In this document: piece by piece, positions 38,123-46,605 of the stretch | Numbering within the stretch: position 1 is the first letter of the stretch | How the letters are laid out: each line of letters begins with the position of its first letter | Origin: Roseobacter sp. MH60115 | Lineage (GTDB): Bacteria > Pseudomonadota > Alphaproteobacteria > Rhodobacterales > Rhodobacteraceae | Reading direction: 5' to 3' | Length of the DNA: 64,000 nt | Assembly: GCF_015644665.1 (NCBI RefSeq) | Contig: NZ_JADOBQ010000003.1 | Coordinates: 1-64,000 of the forward strand | Made by a program: the position numbers and the translations under genes | Notes under the pieces: model-generated | What the model was told of the DNA's origin: nothing | The model's input: the letters and a program-made list of their open reading frames with translations, nothing else | The model's database searches: none

Positions 38123-39132
38123 TGGACTTTCTCAACGCCTTCATCGCCCTCTCGAATTTCGTGATTATCCCCGCTGTGGCCTATGGCTCGCAACTGGCGC
38201 TTGGGGCGCTGGGAGTTACGCTGATCTACGGCATTCTGCGGTTCTCGAACTTTGCCCATGGGGACACGATGGCCTTTGGGGCGATGGTGACCGTGTTGGT
38301 GACCTGGCTCTTTCAAAGCTGGGGAATTTCGCTGGGGCCGCTGCCCACCGCGCTGCTCGCCCTGCCCTTTGGCATCCTTGGTTGTATGGCGCTGGTGCTG
38401 ACCACCGACCGGGTTGTCTATCGGTTTTATCGCGCGCAAAAGGCCAAGCCGGTGATTTTCGTGATTGTGAGCCTCGGCGTCACCTTCGTGCTCAACGGGC
38501 TGGTGCGGTTCATCATCGGACCGGATGACCAGCGGTTTCTGGATGGCGAACGCTTTATCATCTCGGCCCGCACCTTCCGCGAGATGACGGGCCTGCGTGA
38601 GGGGTTGGCGTTCAAGACAACGCAGGGCATCACCATCCTGACGGCGGTGATTGTCGTTGCCCTGCTCTTTTGGTTCCTCAACCGCACCCGGACGGGCAAG
38701 TCCATGCGGGCCTATTCCGACAATGAAGACCTGGCGCTGCTCTCGGGCATTAATCCTGAACGGGTGGTGATGATCACCTGGCTGATCGTGGCGGGGCTGG
38801 CGACCATCGCAGGCGTGCTCTACGGGCTCGACAAGAGCTTCAAACCCTTTACCTATTTCCAGTTGCTGCTGCCGATCTTCGCCAGCGCCATCGTGGGCGG
38901 CCTGGGCAATCCGCTGGGGGCGATTGCCGGCGGGTTTGTCATCGCCTTTTCCGAAGTGACCGTGACCTATGCCTGGAAGAAGGTGGTGACCTATGTCGTG
39001 CCGGAAAGCATGGCGCCGGACACCTTGGTGCAGCTGCTCTCCACCGACTACAAGCTGGCGGTCAGCTTTGTCATCTTGCTGATCGTACTACTGGTCAAAC
39101 CGACAGGCCTGTTCTCGGGGAAAGCGGTATGA
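38122..39132 (+). CDS. ABC transporter permease, LivH type
   Basis: Product of 336 aa with about eight or nine membrane segments. GALGVTLIYGILRFSNFAHGD is the LivH opening, RAYSDNEDLALLSGINPERV the ATPase-contact loop, and FASAIVGGLGNPLGAIAGGF the conserved last third. It is about 45 residues longer than E. coli LivH because of a loop around residues 130-165. It overlaps the LivM-type gene by four bases. Confidence 0.92.
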   Translation: MDFLNAFIALSNFVIIPAVAYGSQLALGALGVTLIYGILRFSNFAHGDTMAFGAMVTVLVTWLFQSWGISLGPLPTALLALPFGILGCMALVLTTDRVVYRFYRAQKAKPVIFVIVSLGVTFVLNGLVRFIIGPDDQRFLDGERFIISARTFREMTGLREGLAFKTTQGITILTAVIVVALLFWFLNRTRTGKSMRAYSDNEDLALLSGINPERVVMITWLIVAGLATIAGVLYGLDKSFKPFTYFQLLLPIFASAIVGGLGNPLGAIAGGFVIAFSEVTVTYAWKKVVTYVVPESMAPDTLVQLLSTDYKLAVSFVILLIVLLVKPTGLFSGKAV

Positions 39133-40433
39133 GTGCCTCTGTGAAAAACCTGATCCTTTTCGCCACCGTCTTCGCGATGATCCCGCTGATCGCGCAGTTT
39201 CAGGGCTGGAATGCCGCGCTTTTCGTGCTCAACATGGGGCTTATTTCCGCGATTATGGCGCTGGGGGTGAACCTGCAGTGGGGGTTTGCCGGGCTCTTCA
39301 ACGTGGGCATCATGGGGTTCGTGGCGCTGGGGGGATTGGCCGCCGTGCTGGTGGGCATGCCGGTGACGCCGGGTGCGTGGCAAGCGGGCGGTTTCGGCAT
39401 CGTCGCCAGCCTGTTTCTCGGCGCGCTGACCATCGGGATTGCCATTATCGTCGCGGGGCGCATGGCCAAAGGCTGGACCCGCTCGCTGGTGGTGTTCGGC
39501 ATTCTGGTGGTGGGGTTCCTGATCTACCGGGGGCTCTTCGATCCGTCGGTCGAAGCGGTTGAGGCGATTGAGCCTGCGCTTACGGGCTATCTTGGCGGCC
39601 TTGGTCTACCGGTGATCCTGGCCTGGCCGGTGGGCGGCTTGCTGGCCGCAGGCGCGGCCTGGATCATCGGCAAGACAGCACTGGGTCTGCGATCCGATTA
39701 TCTGGCCATTGCAACGCTGGGGATTGCGGAGATCATCATCGCCATTCTCAAGAACGAAGACTGGCTGTCGCGCGGGGTGAAGAACGTGGTCGGCGTGCCC
39801 CGGCCCGTGCCCTATGAAATCAATCTGCAGAATGATCCGGTCTTCGTGGAGCGGGCCGCAGGCTTTGGTGTCGATGCCGTGACGGCCTCGACCATCTACG
39901 TAAAGCTGCTCTACTGCGGGCTTTTCGCCTTTGTGCTGGTGCTGCTCTTGTGGCTGGCGCAACAGGCGCTGAACAGCCCCTGGGGCCGGATGATGCGGGC
40001 CATTCGCGACAATGAGGTCGCGGCGGAGGCCATGGGCAAGGATGTGACCGCGCGGCATTTGCAGGTGTTCATTCTGGGCTCGGCCATCTGCGGCATCGCG
40101 GGCGCGATGATGACCACGCTGGACGGGCAGCTGACGCCCGGTACCTATCAGCCGCTGCGCTTCACCTTCCTCGTCTGGGTGATGGTGATCGTCGGTGGGT
40201 CGGGCAACAACCTCGGCGCTGTTCTGGGCGGCATGCTGATCTACCTGATGTGGGATCAGGGCGAGACGATCGGCCTGCAGGTGATGGAGTGGATCACGGC
40301 GGGCTTGCCGGATGGCAGCGCGGTCAAAGCGCATCTGATCGCTTCAGCGGCGCATATGCGGCTGCTGACCATAGGGGTGCTTTTGCTGCTGGTGCTGCGG
40401 TTCAGCCCACGAGGGTTGATTCCAGAGCGCTAA
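39129..40433 (+). CDS. ABC transporter permease, LivM type
   Basis: Product of 434 aa, about ten membrane segments. ALGVNLQWGFAGLFNVGIMG is the LivM signature, SDYLAIATLGIAEIIIAIL and MMRAIRDNEVAAEAMGKDV (ATPase-coupling loop) follow. It pairs with the LivH-type permease to form the pore. Last gene of the operon; no clear terminator is seen in 40434-40595. Confidence 0.92.
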   Translation: MSASVKNLILFATVFAMIPLIAQFQGWNAALFVLNMGLISAIMALGVNLQWGFAGLFNVGIMGFVALGGLAAVLVGMPVTPGAWQAGGFGIVASLFLGALTIGIAIIVAGRMAKGWTRSLVVFGILVVGFLIYRGLFDPSVEAVEAIEPALTGYLGGLGLPVILAWPVGGLLAAGAAWIIGKTALGLRSDYLAIATLGIAEIIIAILKNEDWLSRGVKNVVGVPRPVPYEINLQNDPVFVERAAGFGVDAVTASTIYVKLLYCGLFAFVLVLLLWLAQQALNSPWGRMMRAIRDNEVAAEAMGKDVTARHLQVFILGSAICGIAGAMMTTLDGQLTPGTYQPLRFTFLVWVMVIVGGSGNNLGAVLGGMLIYLMWDQGETIGLQVMEWITAGLPDGSAVKAHLIASAAHMRLLTIGVLLLLVLRFSPRGLIPER

Positions 40434-40595
40434 CCAGTCGCTCGTCACTAAGCAAAAATGATTTCGCTGCCTTCAGGACCATGGCTGAACTTGTTAAAAT
40501 CATTGGTAAAAACGGATTTTCTTAAACGATAGCTTCAGATTCTCCAGCTACGACTGCAAGTGGTAGTGTTTTTGTAAATCAGGAGCAGTGTTAGC

Positions 40596-41135
40596 ATGGT
40601 ATCTTTAGTCAGTATGAACATCGCGACCAGTCTGATTGGTCAAGCAAATGCCAACGCGGCCCAGCTGAACAATCAACAGAACGGGACGTCATTGCCGGAC
40701 CCTGTGCTTGCAGCGACATCCGAGCCGTCGAAAAAAGGTGACGAACCTTTTGCTAAGAACCTGAGCCGATCTCTTGCTGACCAGCAAACAGAAGCGGCGT
40801 TGACACAAATCAAGCTGGAAGCGCAGGCGAAGGAAAGTTCTGAAAAAGGAGATGCCTGGGGCTTTGCAGCCGCAACGGTAGCGCGCATTGAGTACTCAAA
40901 AGTCGCCAAGGAAATCGCCAGCGAAGTGGCATCGAAAAATCAGGCGGAGGCTGCCAGAGGCGTTGCTGCAATTGAGCTCGGTATCAAGCAGGACATCTCG
41001 GAGATGATCGCAGAGACCACCGATACGGATGCGGATAAGACCGACAGCGGAAAAGCCGATGCTAGCGATGCCATGGATAAAGCCGCTGAGAAAGCCGAAG
41101 AAGCTGTAGAAGCGATGACGGACGTGCGAGTGTAG
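40596..41135 (+). CDS. Hypothetical alanine-rich helical protein
   Basis: Product of 179 aa, no signal peptide or membrane segment. An AGGAG lies nine bases before the ATG. The sequence is rich in Ala, Glu, Lys and Asp and looks helical with coiled-coil character (AKESSEKGDAWGFAAATVAR; the tail AMDKAAEKAEEAVEAM). The first 20 residues (SMNIATSLIGQANANAAQLN) recall flagellin-like or secreted-substrate N-termini, but this is weak. No family recognised, no operon partners; transcribed alone. Confidence 0.55.
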   Translation: MVSLVSMNIATSLIGQANANAAQLNNQQNGTSLPDPVLAATSEPSKKGDEPFAKNLSRSLADQQTEAALTQIKLEAQAKESSEKGDAWGFAAATVARIEYSKVAKEIASEVASKNQAEAARGVAAIELGIKQDISEMIAETTDTDADKTDSGKADASDAMDKAAEKAEEAVEAMTDVRV

Positions 41136-41307
41136 GTTCATCTGCACGCCCGGCGGTATGAGTACCACCGGGCTCAAATATCGACGAAACCGGCGATTGG
41201 GAGCATAGCAATGACCAATGCAAGCTTTCTTAAGGTGGTCATCACGGTGAACCTTCAAGCGAGTTTGACGCAACAAACGAATTCATACAGGCGTGACGCT
41301 GCGCCCA

Positions 41308-42894
41308 TCATCGCCCCTTGAACAACCCGCCCAAGATACCGCGGACGAGGCGGCGGCCGGTGGTGCCGGAGAGCTCCTTGATCACCGCGTTGGCGACGGC
41401 GCCGCCGAGGGTTTTGCTCTGGCGGCGGCTCGCGCGAGAGGTGGAGCGGGCGACGCGGGCGCCGGTGTAGCGGCGGGCGGCGCTGAATTCGCGGGCGAGT
41501 GGGGACTCTTCCTCCTCGGCGGCTTCTTCGGCTTTTGCGGCCTCTTTAGCGGCCTGGTCGGCGCGCTGTTTGAGGATTTCGAAGGCGGATTTGCGGTCCA
41601 CAGGATCATCGTACTTCCCGGCCATGTCGGAACCCGTCATGATCTGGGCACGCTCCACCTTGGTGATCGGCCCCAGCTGCGACGACGGCGGGCGGATCAG
41701 GGTGCGCTCGACAATCCCCGGTACGCCCTTTTTCTGCAGCATGGAGGTGACGGCCTCGCCGACGCCGACCTCGCGGATCGCCTCTTCGGTCTCGAAAGCC
41801 GGGTTCTCGCGGTAGGTCTCGGCGGCCATGCGCAATTCCTTGCGGTCCTTCGCGGTAAAAGCGCGGAGCGCGTGTTGGATGCGGTTGCCCAGTTGGCCCA
41901 AGATGTCTTCGGGCACATCCGCCGGGTTCTGGGTGATGAAATAGACGCCGACGCCCTTGGAGCGGATCAGGCGCGCCACCTGTTCGACCTTATCGACCAG
42001 CGCCTTGGGGGCGTCGTCGAACAAGAGATGCGCTTCGTCGAAAAAGAAGACCAATTTGGGTTTGTCGGGGTCACCCACCTCGGGCAGTTCCTCGAAGAGC
42101 TCAGACAGCAGCCAGAGCAGGAACGTCGCATAAAGCCCCGGAGCGCCCATCAGCTTGTCGGCGGCGAGGATGTTGATTTCGCCCTTGCCCGTGGCGTCAA
42201 CACGCATCAGATCGGAGAGCGCCAGTGCCGGTTCTCCGAAGAGCCCTGCCCCGCCCTGATTTTCCAGCACCAGCAGACGACGCTGGATCGCGCCAATGGA
42301 CGCGGAGGAGACATTACCGTAGCGCAGCGACAGATCCTTGGCGTTCTCGCCGATCCAGACCAGCAGGGATTGCAGATCCTTCAGATCCAGCAGCGGCATC
42401 CCGTCCTCATCTGCGAGCCGAAAGGCGATGTTCAGAATACCTTCCTGCGCCTCGGTCAATTCCAGCAGACGGGCCAGCAACAGCGGGCCCATTTCGGAAA
42501 CCGTGGTGCGCACCGGGTGGCCCTGATCGCCGAAAAGATCCCAAAACGTCACCGGAAATGCCTCGTAAACGTAGTCGGTGAAGCCGATGGTGCCCGCGCG
42601 CTCGGTGAAAGGCCCGTGCAGTTTGTGATCCGCCGTCCCGGCCTTGGCCAGCCCGGACAGATCCCCTTTTACGTCCGACAGGAAGACCGGCACCCCCGCC
42701 TTGGAAAACCCTTCGGCGAGGATCTGCAGCGTAACGGTCTTGCCCGTGCCCGTGGCGCCCGCGATCAGCCCGTGGCGGTTGGCATAGCCAAGGCTGAGAT
42801 GTTGCTGCACGCCGTAGTCCGGCCCGCCGCCGCCGATAAAGATGTCTGATGTCACGCCAAAGGCCCCCGCTGAAAAAACACGTCCCCTGACCAT
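41308..42894 (-). CDS. HerA-like ATPase (DUF853/YjgR family)
   Basis: Product of 528 aa of the FtsK-HerA group. Walker [15 protein letters not shown] and Walker [21 protein letters not shown] are clear; [20 protein letters not shown] is the family's sensor region. The C-terminal 70 residues are Arg/Ala-rich and basic. These proteins are predicted hexameric motors of unknown substrate. Start at 42894 has AAAGG upstream, but the GTG at 42855 gives the usual family opening ([12 protein letters not shown]) and has GGGGG upstream, so it may be the true start. Confidence 0.85.
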   Translation of the reverse strand: MVRGRVFSAGAFGVTSDIFIGGGGPDYGVQQHLSLGYANRHGLIAGATGTGKTVTLQILAEGFSKAGVPVFLSDVKGDLSGLAKAGTADHKLHGPFTERAGTIGFTDYVYEAFPVTFWDLFGDQGHPVRTTVSEMGPLLLARLLELTEAQEGILNIAFRLADEDGMPLLDLKDLQSLLVWIGENAKDLSLRYGNVSSASIGAIQRRLLVLENQGGAGLFGEPALALSDLMRVDATGKGEINILAADKLMGAPGLYATFLLWLLSELFEELPEVGDPDKPKLVFFFDEAHLLFDDAPKALVDKVEQVARLIRSKGVGVYFITQNPADVPEDILGQLGNRIQHALRAFTAKDRKELRMAAETYRENPAFETEEAIREVGVGEAVTSMLQKKGVPGIVERTLIRPPSSQLGPITKVERAQIMTGSDMAGKYDDPVDRKSAFEILKQRADQAAKEAAKAEEAAEEEESPLAREFSAARRYTGARVARSTSRASRRQSKTLGGAVANAVIKELSGTTGRRLVRGILGGLFKGR

Positions 42895-42979
42895 ACGATT
42901 TTAACCTTTGAGGGCCATAGTCAATTTGCCCGGCTGGTGGTTATGTCCTTCCCGGCCTGGGCATCCTCCCTGTCAGACT

Positions 42980-43010
42980 GGCCGTGCCGATTTTCGGTAC
43001 GGCCCTTTTT
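42980..43010 (+). terminator. Orphan intrinsic terminator 1
   Basis: GGCCGTGCCG pairs with CGGTACGGCC (one G-T pair) around ATTTT, followed by CTTTTT. The reverse strand has no T tract, so it is not the end of the HerA-like gene, whose start lies at this side. Confidence 0.75.
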
Positions 43011-43130
43011 ACACGATGATTTTATCCTATCAGTCTCAATTTCTACGACTTTCCGGTTGACGGCACGAAACCGGTTGCGTAGCCTTTTGCCAATAAGTCG
43101 GCCAGTCCGACGGGGAGAAGAAAATTTGGG

Positions 43131-43160
43131 AAGGGATGCATTGCGCATCCCTTTTCTTAT
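43131..43160 (+). terminator. Orphan intrinsic terminator 2
   Basis: AAGGGATGC and GCATCCCTT pair around ATTGC-type loop bases, followed by TTCTTATT. It lies between the first orphan terminator and ialB. Confidence 0.55.
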
Positions 43161-43275
43161 TGAACGGCCCTGGCCATAAAAAACTGCCGGGTCACACAGC
43201 GATTTCATGCGCATGGGACTGACACTGCGCAGACCACATGGTACACCGCAGAAAACCCATGAACACGGAGCAATC

Positions 43276-43911
43276 ATGCCCAAGCTGACGTCCTTTTATT
43301 CCACTGCAACAGCGCTGTCCCTGCCGCTGATCCTTGCCGCGTCGATGGCAATGGCCCAATCTACAGAGACCGAAGAGCCCGCCGATGAACCTGCACAGGA
43401 AACACCCGGTCCTGCGGATGGTCTGAGCCTTGGCGAGGAGGCCACCGAAGGTCCGAAAGTCGGCGAAACCTACGTCAAGGAAACATATGGCGACTGGAGC
43501 ATGCGGTGCATCAAGACGGAGGAAGGCGAGGACCCCTGCCAGATGTACCAGCTTCTGGCCGATGGCGAGGGGACGCCCATCTCCGAGTTTACCCTGTTCC
43601 GCCTGCCGGATGGCGGACAGGCCCGCGCCGGTGCCACGGTGATCGTCCCGCTGGAAACCTCGCTAGCTGCGCAGCTGACCGTCAAGATCGACAGCAACCC
43701 CGCCAAACGCTATCCTTTCGCATTCTGTAACAGCATTGGGTGTTACGCGCGGATTGGGCTGACCCAGCAGGACATCGACGGCTTCAAGAAGGGCAATCAG
43801 GCGGTGCTGACCATCGTGCCGGTGCTGGCGCCGGATCAGAAAGTCGATGTGTCCCTCTCCCTGACCGGCTTCACGGCGGCCTACGACAATGTGTCTGTAA
43901 TCGAACAGTAA
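43276..43911 (+). CDS. Invasion-associated locus B (IalB) family periplasmic protein
   Basis: Product of 211 aa with a signal peptide (LPLILAASMAMAQ) and an acidic, Pro/Glu-rich linker. The IalB domain follows: YGDWSMRCIKTEEGEDPCQMYQ, VIVPLETSLAAQLTVKIDS and FCNSIGCYARIGLTQQDI, with four conserved cysteines. IalB proteins are widespread in alphaproteobacteria; in Bartonella one is linked to erythrocyte entry, but the general role is unknown. The ATG at 43276 follows CGGAG; the upstream in-frame extension would bury the signal peptide. A terminator follows. Confidence 0.88.
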   Translation: MPKLTSFYSTATALSLPLILAASMAMAQSTETEEPADEPAQETPGPADGLSLGEEATEGPKVGETYVKETYGDWSMRCIKTEEGEDPCQMYQLLADGEGTPISEFTLFRLPDGGQARAGATVIVPLETSLAAQLTVKIDSNPAKRYPFAFCNSIGCYARIGLTQQDIDGFKKGNQAVLTIVPVLAPDQKVDVSLSLTGFTAAYDNVSVIEQ

Positions 43912-43933
43912 ACCGATCAGAGACCTTCAAACC

Positions 43934-43966
43934 GGCCGTTCCCGCATCGGGGGCGGCCTTTTTGTT
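43934..43966 (+). terminator. Intrinsic terminator of ialB
   Basis: GGCCGTTCCCG pairs with CGGGGGCGGCC (two G-T pairs) around CAT, then TTTTTGTT. Its 3' end touches the stop of the converging ketosynthase gene. Confidence 0.65.
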
Positions 43967-45173
43967 ATGCAGCGCGCAGGGCCAGCACCGCGTTCATACC
44001 GCCAAAGGCAAAGGCGTTGGAGATCGCGACCTTGATCTTGGCCTCACGGGCCTCGTTCGGCACCACGTCCAGCGCGCATTCCGGATCAGGCTCTTCATAG
44101 CCGATGGTGGGCGCGATAATCCCGTCCCGCAGCGCCATGATGCAGGCCAGCAGTTCCACCGCGCCGGTACCGCCGATCAGGTGCCCGTGCATCGATTTGG
44201 TGGAAGAGATCATCAGCTTGTCGGCGTGTGGTCCAAAGACATCCGCCACTGCCGCGCATTCGGTCTTGTCATTGGCTGCGGTGCCGGTGCCATGGGCGTT
44301 GATATATCCCACTTCGTCGCGATCGATCCCGGCGTCGGCGAGCGCACCGGCCATGGCCCGGGACGCGCCGTTCTTGGACGGCATCACGATGTCGCTGGCG
44401 TCCGAGGACATGGCAAACCCCGCCACCTCGCAAAGGATGTCCGCCCCCCGCGCCCGTGCGTGTTCGTATTCTTCAAAGACGAACACGCCCGCGCCCTCCC
44501 CCTGCACCATGCCGTTGCGGTTGGCCGAGAACGGACGGCAGGCATCGCGGCTCATGACGCGCAAGCCCTCCCAGGCCTTCACGCCACCAAAACAGAGCAT
44601 GCTTTCCGATCCCCCCGTCACCATGGCCGGTGCCATGCCGGAGCGGACCATGGAAAACGCTTGGGCCATCGCGTGGTTCGACGAGGCGCAGGCTGTGGAC
44701 ACCGTAAAGGAGGGCCCTTTGAGGTTGTGTTCCATGCTCACATGCGAGGCCGCGGCATTGTTCATCAGCTTCGGCACGACAAAGGGATGCACGCGGTTTT
44801 TGCCGTCCTCATAGACGGAGCGGTAGTTGTCGTCCCAGGTGCTGACACCACCGCCCGCCGTGCCCAGAACGACACCGGATTTGGCCGCGAGTTCACCGCT
44901 GAAAGTTAGGCCCGACTGGTCGATGGCTTCCTTGGCCGCGGCGAGCGTGAATTGCGTGAACCGGTCATAGAGCGACATCTGCTGGCGGTTGTAACGGCCT
45001 TCGGCCTCAAAGCCGCGCACCTGCCCGCCGATCTGGATCGACAGGCGGTCCACGTCCCGCAATTCGAGCGCGGCGATGCCGCACACACCCTCGCGCATCG
45101 CCGTCAACGTCGAGGGCACATCATGCCCCAGCGCGTTGATGGTCCCTGCCCCGGTGATGACCACGCGTTTCAT
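43965..45173 (-). CDS. Beta-ketoacyl-ACP synthase II-like (FabF/NodE type)
   Basis: Product of 402 aa. The Cys-His-His active site is seen in VSTACASSNHAMAQ (Cys162), INAHGTGTAANDKTE and STKSMHGHLIGGTGA. It condenses malonyl-ACP with acyl chains. The ATG at 45173 starts MKRVVITGAGTINALG; upstream in-frame residues overlap the ACP gene and are not conserved. It lies seven bases after an ACP gene and near lpxD, so it probably makes a special acyl chain rather than bulk fatty acids; this is inferred from context. Confidence 0.88.
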   Translation of the reverse strand: MKRVVITGAGTINALGHDVPSTLTAMREGVCGIAALELRDVDRLSIQIGGQVRGFEAEGRYNRQQMSLYDRFTQFTLAAAKEAIDQSGLTFSGELAAKSGVVLGTAGGGVSTWDDNYRSVYEDGKNRVHPFVVPKLMNNAAASHVSMEHNLKGPSFTVSTACASSNHAMAQAFSMVRSGMAPAMVTGGSESMLCFGGVKAWEGLRVMSRDACRPFSANRNGMVQGEGAGVFVFEEYEHARARGADILCEVAGFAMSSDASDIVMPSKNGASRAMAGALADAGIDRDEVGYINAHGTGTAANDKTECAAVADVFGPHADKLMISSTKSMHGHLIGGTGAVELLACIMALRDGIIAPTIGYEEPDPECALDVVPNEAREAKIKVAISNAFAFGGMNAVLALRAA

Positions 45174-45180
45174 GAGGGGG

Positions 45181-45438
45181 TCAACTCTGCTCCGCTTGCA
45201 GGCGTTCGATACCCGCCACGATAGAGGCCACGGTGGAGATATCGAAATCCGAGGCCTTGGGATCGTTGGCATTGAACGGCACGGAGATATCAAAGGCCTC
45301 CTCGATGGAGAAAATGCTCTCCACCAGCCCGAGACTGTCGATCCCGAGATCTTCGAGCGTGCTGTTCATGGTGACATCGGATGGCTCAAGAACAGCCTGT
45401 TCCGCGATGATGGCGATGACTTTGTCTTTCGTGCTCAC
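45181..45438 (-). CDS. Acyl carrier protein (specialised)
   Basis: Product of 85 aa, acidic, with the phosphopantetheine attachment serine in LGIDSLGLVESIFSIEEAF. It differs from housekeeping AcpP by insertions after helix II (NANDPKASDFD). Start is GTG at 45438. It precedes the ketosynthase by seven bases and follows lpxD by 34, so it likely carries chains for lipid A or another envelope lipid, as AcpXL does in rhizobia. AcpXL identity is not claimed. Confidence 0.85.
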   Translation of the reverse strand: MSTKDKVIAIIAEQAVLEPSDVTMNSTLEDLGIDSLGLVESIFSIEEAFDISVPFNANDPKASDFDISTVASIVAGIERLQAEQS

Positions 45439-45472
45439 GCGCTCAATCCTCCGGACTTACCCGCTCTTGGAT

Positions 45473-46573
45473 TTAGTCACTCTCACCTGATTTGAAAACC
45501 GCTTTCTGCAGGGCCGCAACGTCACGCAGGATGCGCGGCAGACGGCGCGTGGCTTTGTAGCTTTCAACGTGGGTTTCCATCTTCACCGCCGGGTAGCCAA
45601 GGATAGAGCGCCCTGCAGGCACGTTGGAGAGGATCTTGCTGCCCCCACCCGCGATCACACCGTCCCCGATGAAGATATTGTCGCTGACACCGACCTGCCC
45701 GCCAAGGATCACGTAGTTGCCAATGTCAACCGACCCCGCAATGCCCACGCAGCCGCAGAGCAGGCAATCGGTGCCGATGACGCAGTTGTGGCCGATGTGT
45801 ACGAGGTTATCGATCTTGGTGCGATCGCCCACGATGGTGTCGCGGATGGTGCCGCAATCGATGACGGAATTCATGCCGATCTCGATGTCATCGCCCAGCG
45901 TCACCGCGCCCAGCGAATGAATGCGGGTCCAGGATTGCGCCTCTGTCTCCTGCTGGTCGCCCAGCGTGCTGCGCGTTGCTTCGACGGCAGAGCGGTCCGG
46001 CGTCACAAAGGAAAAACCGTCACCACCAATGCGCGCGCCGGGCTGCGCGATGAACCGCGCGCCAATACGGACGCGGGCGCCGATGCCCACGCCTTCGCGC
46101 AGAAAAGCGTCCTCGCCCACTTCCGCGTTCCAGCCGATGAAACACTGCGGGCCGATAACGGAGCGCGCGCCGATCTTTGCACCCGCACCAATCACCGTGA
46201 AGGGTCCGACGCTAACGCCCGCGCCCAATTCCGCCGTCGGGTCGATCACCGCAGAGGGATGGATACCCGCGCCGAACCCCTGACCGGGGTCCATCAGCCT
46301 GGTGATGCCAGACATCGCATAGCGCGGGCGGTTGGGAATGATCGCCGCTTTCAGCCCCAGCGCTTCCCAGTCCGCCCCCTGCCAGAGCAGCGCGGCACGC
46401 GCCTGACCTGCGCTCAGCGCATCGGCATAGCTCTGGCTGGTCGCGATGGCGATATCATCGGGGCCCGCCGTCTTCGGTTCCGAGGCGCGGCTGACCCGCA
46501 GGCTCGTATCACCAAAGGCGTCCGCTCCCAGCGCGGCGGCAATCTCCTGAACGCTGTGGCTTGTCTCTGTCAT
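45473..46573 (-). CDS. lpxD: UDP-3-O-acylglucosamine N-acyltransferase
   Basis: Product of 366 aa. An N-terminal uridine-binding domain (about 1-100) is followed by a left-handed beta-helix of hexapeptide repeats (VIDPTAELGAGVSVGPFTVI onward) and a C-terminal helix. The catalytic histidine is in LVHIGHNCVIG. LpxD adds the second 3-hydroxyacyl chain in lipid A synthesis. Unlike most genomes it is not next to bamA, fabZ and lpxA but beside an ACP and ketosynthase. About 20 residues around 215-230 form an insertion between helix coils. Confidence 0.93.
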   Translation of the reverse strand: MTETSHSVQEIAAALGADAFGDTSLRVSRASEPKTAGPDDIAIATSQSYADALSAGQARAALLWQGADWEALGLKAAIIPNRPRYAMSGITRLMDPGQGFGAGIHPSAVIDPTAELGAGVSVGPFTVIGAGAKIGARSVIGPQCFIGWNAEVGEDAFLREGVGIGARVRIGARFIAQPGARIGGDGFSFVTPDRSAVEATRSTLGDQQETEAQSWTRIHSLGAVTLGDDIEIGMNSVIDCGTIRDTIVGDRTKIDNLVHIGHNCVIGTDCLLCGCVGIAGSVDIGNYVILGGQVGVSDNIFIGDGVIAGGGSKILSNVPAGRSILGYPAVKMETHVESYKATRRLPRILRDVAALQKAVFKSGESD

Positions 46574-46605
46574 GGCTCTGCCCCCGCTCTGATCCGGGCG
46601 CAGAT

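Larger units (their letters stand above)
42895..43275. other. Gene-free region with two plus-strand terminators (possible small RNAs)
   Basis: No supported coding frame. It holds a textbook terminator at 42980-43010 and a second at 43131-43160, both oriented for plus-strand transcripts. The only upstream gene runs the other way, so any transcript ending at the first must start within about 90 bases. A CCTCCC segment (42965-42970) lies just before the first terminator, a feature of several alphaproteobacterial small RNAs. No small-RNA family was identified. Confidence 0.4.

Noticed and set aside
42937-43179. 80-codon plus-strand frame upstream of ialB
   Set aside because: It runs through a strong terminator and has no ribosome binding site or family resemblance.
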